A stretch of 64,000 bases of DNA from Streptomyces sp. ACA25 (lineage in GTDB: Bacteria; Actinomycetota; Actinomycetes; Streptomycetales; Streptomycetaceae): contig NZ_JAQKPV010000002.1 in NCBI RefSeq assembly GCF_028200735.1, forward strand, positions 496,001 to 560,000, read 5' to 3'. The notes under the pieces were generated by a model. That model worked only from the letters and a program-made list of their open reading frames with translations. It searched no databases and was not told where the DNA came from. A program made the position numbers and the translations under genes. Positions 58,769-64,000 of this stretch are shown piece after piece. Numbering within the stretch: the first letter of the stretch is position 1; every line of letters starts with the position of its first letter.

Positions 58769-58870
58769 CTGCTGCGCGGGCGGCTGCGCCGGCCGAGGCG
58801 CGGCTCCGCCGGAGCCGACCGGGTTGTCCCACCGTTTATTGAACGTTTACGGCGCTCTGTCATTGTCTTT

Positions 58871-58906
58871 CCGAGGCCGCTCCTTCGGGGGACGGAGCGG
58901 CCTCGG
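58871..58906. terminator. Strong hairpin in a convergent intergenic region
   Basis: Perfect 13-bp stem, CCGAGGCCGCTCC at 58871-58883 with GGAGCGGCCTCGG at 58894-58906. Position suits termination of the opposite-strand gene ending at 59092 as well as read-through from the left. Confidence 0.65.
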
Positions 58907-59091
58907 GGGACGGGCCGCCCCGGCGGGGGATGGGCGGCTTGCTCGGGGGAAGGCCTGTTCGGCGGCCGTGGGGGAGTCGCCGAGCAGGCCCCGGCCGGGT
59001 GGCGTGGAGGGGGCGCCACCGGGCCGGCTTCGCTCTTCCGGTGCGGGAGGCACCGCCGCGAGCGACAGCGCCGCTGCCGACGGGGGCGTCC

Positions 59092-60969
59092 TCAGCCGAC
59101 CTGGACGGTCACGGTCAGCGGGCGGTGGTCCGAGGCGTCGGAGTCCAGGAACCGGAACCGCTGGAAATCCACCTCCTCGGCGCCGAAAATCCAGTCGATG
59201 CGCACGCCCGGGTCGGGCTGGAACGCGGAGGGCTCCTCCGGGTCACCGGCCTCGTCCTGGGCGCTGCGGAAGCCGGCGTCCAGCAGGGTGTCGATCTCCG
59301 GATCACCGGGTTCCGCGTTGAAGTCACCGGTGAGCACGTCGAACGGGGTTCGGCGGTCGCCGCGCAGCAGGGCCTCGATCTGCTGCAGACGGGTGGCCTC
59401 GGCATCGGCGTGCTGCAGGTGGGTGGTGGCGACCCGGGTGGTCCGGCCGCTCTCCAGCTCCACCGTCGCCGCGGCGTAGGAGCGTTTCATCGTGCCGCCC
59501 GCCTGCGGAAGGACGACGGACTCGGGGTCCGTGAGCGGCAGACTGCTGAGGATCAGGTTGCCGAACTGCCGGTCGGCGGCCGGGGCCCAGACCGCCTCGA
59601 CATCGAGCCGCTGTTCCAGCCACGTCTTCAGGTCGGTGCCACCGCTGATCGGCCAGCCCCGCGGCACCTCCTGGAGGACGACGACATGTGCCCCGGAGGC
59701 TTTGATGACGGCCAGGATGTCGTCAGGAACCACCTCGGCGCGGTGATCGACGCCGTAGTGCACGTTCCAGGAGAGCAGCTGGAAGGTGTCCCCCGGGGTG
59801 GCCGTGGGCAGCGGGGCCGGGGTGCCGCGGAGGGCGTCGGTGAGCGGCGGCACGGCGAGCAGGACGGCCGCCGCAAGCACCGGGAGCAGCGGCCGGGCCG
59901 GGCGGGACGGCTGCCGGGCCGGCCAGGCGGCCCAGGCCAGCAGGGCCGCACCGGCCAGCGGGAAGTAGACATTGGGGACCGGCATCGGCATCTCGTAGTG
60001 CGCCTGGTACGGCAGCACGACCAGGACGTATCCGAGGCCGCAGCCCGCCCCCGCCGCGCTCAGGGCCGTCAGCGGACCGCGCCCGGCACCGGACCGCTCG
60101 CCGGCGGCCCGCGGTGCCAGCGCCGCCGCCAGCACGGCCGGCAGTGCTGCCAGCGCGAGGAGCGTCGCGGGGGCCGAGACGCCGGGCACCGCAAGGATCA
60201 GGGCGAGCGCGACCACCAGCACGCCGGCCGCGGCCCGGTGTGCTCCCGGCGGGGAGGGCAGCACCGGCAGGGCGAGGCCCAGGACGACACCGGACGCGAT
60301 CCACAGCCCGGCCGCGGCGGTGGACAGCCCGCTCTGCGAGGCGAGGAACGCCGGCGAGGCGAGGAACACCGTGAGCAGGGCCAGCGCCGGGCCGAGGACG
60401 GCCAGCCGGCGTCCGGGTGCCGCGGCCACCGGGCCGGCGCCGCTGTTCTGACGGTACGTCACCCAGGCCAGGAATCCGAGGAGTACGGCCAGGACCGTGG
60501 CCACGGTCCAGCCCACCGGTCCCCCGCGCCAGACCGGGTCCCACAGGTCAAGAGGCAGGCGCAGAGCCACATCGGCGCCGACCCCCAGGGCGACGGCCCG
60601 CGCGGCGCGCACCGGACCGTCCCCGGTGGCCGCGACGGTCCGACGGACCACCAGCAGCAGCGCGGTCAGTGCCACCGCGGCGGCCAGGCCGACCGTCAGC
60701 ACCGCGCGGCCGGCGGGAAGCTGAACAATCAGCCGGAGCAGCGCGAGGGCGGCCACGGCCGCGGGTACGGCCTGCCCCATGCCGAACCGGTGGACGAGCG
60801 GCCCGGCCATCGCTGCGGCCCCGTAGGCCAGCACGGCGGTCAGGGCCGCCATCGGCACCCCCTGCCGGACGGCGACGGCGTCCAGCACCGGACCGGAGAG
60901 CCGCAGCAACTCCAGGGTGACCAGGGTGGTGAGCGCGGTGAGCAGGCTGAGCCGCGGGGTGAAGGGCAT
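59092..60969 (-). CDS. Membrane protein with C-terminal endonuclease/exonuclease/phosphatase domain
   Basis: A 625-residue protein. Residues 1-370 contain about ten hydrophobic helices (LSLLTALTTLVTLELLRL, LYQAHYEMP loop region). Residues 385-625 are an EEP-fold hydrolase: FQLLSWNVHYG, HVVVLQEVPRG, VLTGDFNAEPGDP and DASDHRPLTV, holding the Asn, Glu, Asp and His of the active site. The domain faces outward or inward depending on helix number, which I cannot fix. Substrates of this family include nucleic acids and phosphoinositides. The start is ATG 60969; the frame extends further upstream without homology. Confidence 0.82.
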   Translation of the reverse strand: MPFTPRLSLLTALTTLVTLELLRLSGPVLDAVAVRQGVPMAALTAVLAYGAAAMAGPLVHRFGMGQAVPAAVAALALLRLIVQLPAGRAVLTVGLAAAVALTALLLVVRRTVAATGDGPVRAARAVALGVGADVALRLPLDLWDPVWRGGPVGWTVATVLAVLLGFLAWVTYRQNSGAGPVAAAPGRRLAVLGPALALLTVFLASPAFLASQSGLSTAAAGLWIASGVVLGLALPVLPSPPGAHRAAAGVLVVALALILAVPGVSAPATLLALAALPAVLAAALAPRAAGERSGAGRGPLTALSAAGAGCGLGYVLVVLPYQAHYEMPMPVPNVYFPLAGAALLAWAAWPARQPSRPARPLLPVLAAAVLLAVPPLTDALRGTPAPLPTATPGDTFQLLSWNVHYGVDHRAEVVPDDILAVIKASGAHVVVLQEVPRGWPISGGTDLKTWLEQRLDVEAVWAPAADRQFGNLILSSLPLTDPESVVLPQAGGTMKRSYAAATVELESGRTTRVATTHLQHADAEATRLQQIEALLRGDRRTPFDVLTGDFNAEPGDPEIDTLLDAGFRSAQDEAGDPEEPSAFQPDPGVRIDWIFGAEEVDFQRFRFLDSDASDHRPLTVTVQVG

Positions 60970-61154
60970 GGGCGCTGAGGCTAGTACCGCCGGGCGGCGG
61001 CGGGCCAGCGGTCGGCACCGGGAACCCGCGCGGGCGTGCGGTACAGCACCCGACTCGACACCCCGATAAGGGCACATGCGCCCCATGTCCGACATGCGGC
61101 TCCGGTCCGCCGGACGTAGCGTCGGCAGCAGGACCCCTCGCGGAGGAGCCCCTG

Positions 61155-61691
61155 ATGATACGCAACCTGCTCGGCTCCCTGGCAGCCCTCGCCGGGGCCG
61201 TGACCGCCGTGCTCAGCCCGTTCCGGCCCTGGTACGACGGCCGCCCGGGCCGCGAGATCGCGTTCCGGGAGCTGCTCTCCGACGACGGCCTCACCGGCAC
61301 GGAGGCTGATCTGTTCGGGGGACTGTTCCTGATCACGCTGGGAGCCGGGATTCTGGCACTGCTGGCCGTACTGTCCCGCTCCCGGCTGCTCGCGGCCCTG
61401 GCCGGGTGCGTGGTGCTCGGAGTGAGCGGGCTGTGGATGGCCCGGCAGTACCAGCTCGCGGACCAGCTGGTGGTCGGCCGCGGCGGCCTGGAGGCCGGGG
61501 CACTGAGCGCGGTGGGCGGCGGGCTGCTGTTGTGGTGCGGGGCGTGGCTGATGACGGGGCGGCGGGCGGCGGAGCCGTCGAGCACCCCCACCCCGGAGGC
61601 CGCGGGCGGCTCGGTGATCGAGGGGCGGTGGCCGGCCGCCGGGCCGGTCGGGGAGGGCTCGCCCCCGGGGTTCCGCCGGGACGCGGCCTGA
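61155..61691 (+). CDS. Small membrane protein, unknown function
   Basis: A 178-residue protein with four hydrophobic segments (LLGSLAALAGAVTAVLSPF, LFLITLGAGILALLAVL, LLAALAGCVVLGVSGLW, LSAVGGGLLLWCGAWLM) and a disordered C-terminal tail. The early pattern PFRPWYDGRPGREI between helices one and two is characteristic of a streptomycete family whose function I do not know. ATG 61155 has GGAGGAG upstream. It is divergent from the EEP-domain gene. Confidence 0.75.
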   Translation: MIRNLLGSLAALAGAVTAVLSPFRPWYDGRPGREIAFRELLSDDGLTGTEADLFGGLFLITLGAGILALLAVLSRSRLLAALAGCVVLGVSGLWMARQYQLADQLVVGRGGLEAGALSAVGGGLLLWCGAWLMTGRRAAEPSSTPTPEAAGGSVIEGRWPAAGPVGEGSPPGFRRDAA

Positions 61692-61762
61692 GCCGCGCCC
61701 CACCGCGCTCCCCCGCCGCGGCGCGCGGTGCCGCCCCGGGCGGCACCGTCCCATCGGCCCCC

Positions 61763-61790
61763 GGGCGCCTGCTGTGGCGCCCGCTTCTTT
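61763..61790 (+). terminator. Intrinsic terminator before the amino acid transporter
   Basis: CGGGCGCC/GGCGCCCG stem (from 61762 to 61783) followed by CTTCTTT, a rare case here of a hairpin with a T-rich tail. A second hairpin, GGTGCCGCC/GGCGGCACC, lies just before it at 61727-61747. Confidence 0.72.
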
Positions 61791-61805
61791 CTCCTCGGAC
61801 AGGGG

Positions 61806-61834
61806 TTGACAGGTGTTTCCGCCCTCAGTACGTT
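61806..61834 (+). promoter_or_regulatory. Near-consensus promoter of the amino acid ABC transporter
   Basis: TTGACA at 61806-61811 and TACGTT at 61829-61834, separated by exactly 17 bases, form a housekeeping-type promoter. Transcription should begin near 61841. Confidence 0.7.
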
Positions 61835-61842
61835 TCCGCGAA

Positions 61843-61868
61843 ACCAATCAATCGATCGATTGATTGGT
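61843..61868. promoter_or_regulatory. 26-bp perfect palindrome at the transcription start (operator-like)
   Basis: Half site ACCAATCAATCGA followed by its exact reverse complement. It covers the expected start point of the promoter at 61806, 23 bases before the coding sequence, and is AT-rich against its surroundings. The position and symmetry are typical of TetR- or GntR-family repressor operators. No such regulator gene is next to it. Confidence 0.7.
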
Positions 61869-61891
61869 GACGGAGCGAGGAGGACTCGACC

Positions 61892-62722
61892 ATGCGGAGA
61901 CCCATGACACGACGCGCGGTGACAGCACTGGCGGGCTGCCTGACAGCGGCTCTCGCCGCCACCGCGTGCGGCGGCTCACCGGAGGCGGCGGAAGCCGCGG
62001 ACGACGACGCGGCGGGCTACCCGCTGGTCGAGGACGGGAAGCTGACCTTCGCGATGAGCGGCCAGTACCGGCCGTTCAACTACTTCGACGAGTCCGGCGA
62101 AATCGCCGGCTTCGACGTGGACCTCGGCGCGGAAATCGCCGAGCGGCTCGGGCTCGAGCCCAACCCGGTCACCGGCCCCTTCAACTCCCTCGTCGCCGGA
62201 CTCAAGTCCGAGCGGTACGACCTGATCATCGGCTCGATGTCACCGACCGAGGAACGGAAGAAGGAAGTCGACTTCACCGACGAGTACTACGTCGCCGGTG
62301 CGCAGCTGTTCGTCTCGGACGACTCGTCCGTCACCTCGGTGGACGAACTCGAGAACGCCTCGGTCGGCGTGGTCCTCGGCACCACCTTCGAGGAGTTCGC
62401 CGACGAACAGGCCGGAATCTCGGACGTCACCACCTACACCAGCGACAACGAGGCGCTGCGGGACCTGGCCAACGGCCGGACCGACGCGGCCATCACCACC
62501 AACCTCCTGGGGCTCTACCAGATCAAGGAGACCGGGCTCACCATCAAGCCGGTGGGCGAGGTGCTGTTCCCGGACCCCGCCGCGATCGCGAGCCAGCAGA
62601 AGAACACCGCACTCACCGCCGAGGTGAACGAGATCCTGGCCGCCCTCAGGAGCGACGGCACCTACACGGAGCTCAGCGAGAAGTGGTTCGGCGTGGACAT
62701 CAGCGCGAACGACGCGTCCTGA
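61892..62722 (+). CDS. Polar amino acid ABC transporter substrate-binding lipoprotein
   Basis: A 276-residue SBP_bac_3 family protein. The lipobox is ATAC with Cys26, then an acidic linker. The two-lobed domain shows LTFAMSGQYRPFNYFDESG, FDVDLGAEIAERLGL, DLIIGSMSPTEERKKEVDFT and the closing YTELSEKWFGVDIS. It would capture a polar amino acid or cystine-like compound outside the cell. GAGGAGG precedes ATG 61892. It is the first gene of a three-gene import operon under the palindrome-overlapped promoter. The exact ligand is not evident. Confidence 0.88.
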   Translation: MRRPMTRRAVTALAGCLTAALAATACGGSPEAAEAADDDAAGYPLVEDGKLTFAMSGQYRPFNYFDESGEIAGFDVDLGAEIAERLGLEPNPVTGPFNSLVAGLKSERYDLIIGSMSPTEERKKEVDFTDEYYVAGAQLFVSDDSSVTSVDELENASVGVVLGTTFEEFADEQAGISDVTTYTSDNEALRDLANGRTDAAITTNLLGLYQIKETGLTIKPVGEVLFPDPAAIASQQKNTALTAEVNEILAALRSDGTYTELSEKWFGVDISANDAS

Positions 62723-62769
62723 CCGGAACCCCAGGCCACCGACCCGGCTGTTGAGGAGACCCCGCCCCC

Positions 62770-63423
62770 ATGTCCTTTCTGGAGAGCTTCAGAAGTTCCG
62801 CCCCGCTCATGCTCGAAGGGCTGCTCATCACCCTCCAGCTGGCAGTGCTGGCAGTGGTGTTCGCCCTGGCGGTCGGGCTGGTGGTGGCCTGGATGAGGAT
62901 GAGCCGATTCCGGGTCCTGCGGTGGCTGGCGCAGAGCTACCTCGCCGTCATCCGCGGGACCCCGATGGTGACGCAGCTGTTCGTCATCTACTACGGCCTC
63001 GTCACCATCGTCAACATCTCCGCCTTCTGGTCGGCGGTGATCGGGCTCACCGTGCACAACGCGGCCTACATGGCGGAAATCTTCCGGTCCGGGGTGGAAT
63101 CGGTGCCCAAGGGCCAGACCGAGTCGGCGCGCTCCGTCGGCATGAGCCGCTTCCAGGCCCTGCGGATCGTGGTCGCCCCGCAGGCGTTCCGGGCGATTCT
63201 GCCCGCACTGGGCAACCAGTTCATCATCGCGCTGAAGGACACCGCCGTCGCCTCCTTCATCACGGTCCCCGACCTCTTCATGCAGGCGCAGAAACTCGCG
63301 GCGTCGACTTACGCACCTCTGACGTACTACCTGATCTCCGCCGTCTACTACCTGATCCTGGTGCTGCTCCTGACGGCCCTGCTGCGACGGCTGGAACGCC
63401 GGCACACCCGTTACGCGATCTGA
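62770..63423 (+). CDS. Polar amino acid ABC transporter permease
   Basis: A 217-residue HisM/GlnP-type permease with five membrane helices. The N-terminal hydrophobic helix LLITLQLAVLAVVFALAVGL is followed by VIRGTPMVTQLFVIYYG, and the coupling loop reads ARSVGMSRFQALRIVVAPQA. One permease gene implies a homodimeric channel. It is 47 bases after the binding protein gene and 13 before the ATPase gene, in the same operon. ATG 62770 is preceded by GAGGAGA. Confidence 0.92.
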   Translation: MSFLESFRSSAPLMLEGLLITLQLAVLAVVFALAVGLVVAWMRMSRFRVLRWLAQSYLAVIRGTPMVTQLFVIYYGLVTIVNISAFWSAVIGLTVHNAAYMAEIFRSGVESVPKGQTESARSVGMSRFQALRIVVAPQAFRAILPALGNQFIIALKDTAVASFITVPDLFMQAQKLAASTYAPLTYYLISAVYYLILVLLLTALLRRLERRHTRYAI

Positions 63424-63436
63424 GAGGCGTCCCCCC

Positions 63437-64000
63437 ATGTCACATCCCCGTCCGGCCCCGGCCCCCGCGCCGCTGGTCAGCATGCGGCGGATCCGGAAGA
63501 CGTTCGGCGACCACGTCGTGCTCCACGGAGTGGACCTGACCGTGCACACCGGCGAGGTCGTCGTCCTGATCGGGCCTTCCGGCGCCGGGAAGAGCACCCT
63601 CCTGCGTTGCGTCAACGGGCTCGAACGCATCGACAGCGGTGAGATCGTCGTCGACGGCCGCACGCTGCACTACGAGGAGAAGGCGCTCAACCGGATGCGC
63701 CAGCAGGTCGGCATGGTCTTCCAGCACTTCAATCTCTGGCCGCACATGTCGGTCCTGGACAACGTGCGGACCGCCCCCGTCCGGGTGAGCCGCCGGAGCA
63801 AGGACGAGGCCAGGGCCTCCGCACTGGACCTGCTGGAGCAAGTGGGGCTCGCGCAGTTCGCCGACCGCTACCCGATGAGTCTCTCCGGCGGGCAGCGGCA
63901 GCGGGTGGCCATCGCCCGGGCACTCGCCATGCGGCCCAAGGTGATGCTCTTCGACGAACCGACGAGCGCGCTGGACCCCGAACTCGTCGGCGAGGTGCTC
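63437..64000 (+). CDS. Polar amino acid ABC transporter ATPase (cut by window end)
   Basis: The first 188 residues of a HisP/GlnQ-type ATPase: Walker A GPSGAGKST, Q-loop QVGMVFQHFNLWPH, signature LSGGQRQRVAIARAL and Walker B VMLFDEPTSALDP, after which the window ends. The H-loop and C-terminus are missing. It energises import through the adjacent permease and binding protein. ATG 63437 follows the permease stop by 13 bases. Confidence 0.92.
   Translation, partial: MSHPRPAPAPAPLVSMRRIRKTFGDHVVLHGVDLTVHTGEVVVLIGPSGAGKSTLLRCVNGLERIDSGEIVVDGRTLHYEEKALNRMRQQVGMVFQHFNLWPHMSVLDNVRTAPVRVSRRSKDEARASALDLLEQVGLAQFADRYPMSLSGGQRQRVAIARALAMRPKVMLFDEPTSALDPELVGEVL

Larger units (their letters stand above)
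58724..59091. other. Convergent intergenic region with two hairpins and a CGTTTA repeat
   Basis: About 370 bases. Besides the two terminators, CGTTTA occurs at 58833-58838 and 58844-58849, exactly 11 bp apart, in a locally AT-richer stretch. No gene lies directly downstream on the plus strand. The remaining 180 bases are very GC-rich with no recognised feature. Confidence 0.45.

Overview
The window is very GC-rich, densely coded actinomycete chromosome. The gene content (SpoIIE-type phosphatase, Spo0M, XRE/DUF397 pair, AfsR-type regulator next to FO synthase, RDD, GOLPH3-like and DUF3017 proteins, in-frame TTA codons confined to two large regulators) points to Streptomyces or a close relative in Streptomycetaceae. 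I see no rRNA, tRNA, CRISPR array, insertion sequence or prophage.

Region 1 (1-17412) is central metabolism and osmoprotection. It holds the trpS 5' end, an ornithine aminotransferase, two membrane-anchored XRE proteins, malate dehydrogenase, and a choline-to-glycine-betaine operon: betaine aldehyde dehydrogenase, a choline-dehydrogenase-like domain fused in frame to the glycine betaine transporter ATPase, and a tandem-duplicated permease. Two paralogous binding lipoproteins and a BCCT carrier follow, then DUF3017 and folD. The cell could import choline or betaine and oxidise choline to betaine with this set.

Region 2 (17623-28795) is mixed: two small membrane proteins, a secreted HNH nuclease, the C-terminal remnant of an ATPase gene, an FAD oxidoreductase, a large SpoIIE phosphatase, a double-VOC protein, a cupin and a TTA-containing STAND-type ATPase.

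Region 3 (29282-40197) holds an ECF-like sigma factor with a possible leader peptide, a zinc-finger anti-sigma-like protein, and a compact type VII secretion locus: one EssC-like FtsK/SpoIIIE ATPase facing a set of opposite-strand genes encoding WXG100-like proteins and a proline-repeat candidate substrate.

Region 4 (40474-50805) has Spo0M, a ChaB/Rho-N protein, a PfpI-like protein, BrkB, a lipoprotein HNH nuclease, two tiny overlapping reading frames (one a zinc ribbon), a D,D-carboxypeptidase with a long disordered N-terminus, a GOLPH3-like protein and an XRE-DUF397 pair.

Region 5 (50927-64000) has an ADP-ribosylglycohydrolase, FO synthase (fbiC), an AfsR-like SARP regulator with a TTA codon, and two small genes ending in HHATG motifs, the second encoding a secreted peptide made almost entirely of DHHATG-type repeats. 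A membrane endonuclease/exonuclease/phosphatase-fold protein, a small membrane protein and a polar amino acid ABC transporter (cut by the window end) follow. The transporter has a near-consensus promoter overlapped at its start point by a perfect 26-bp palindrome.
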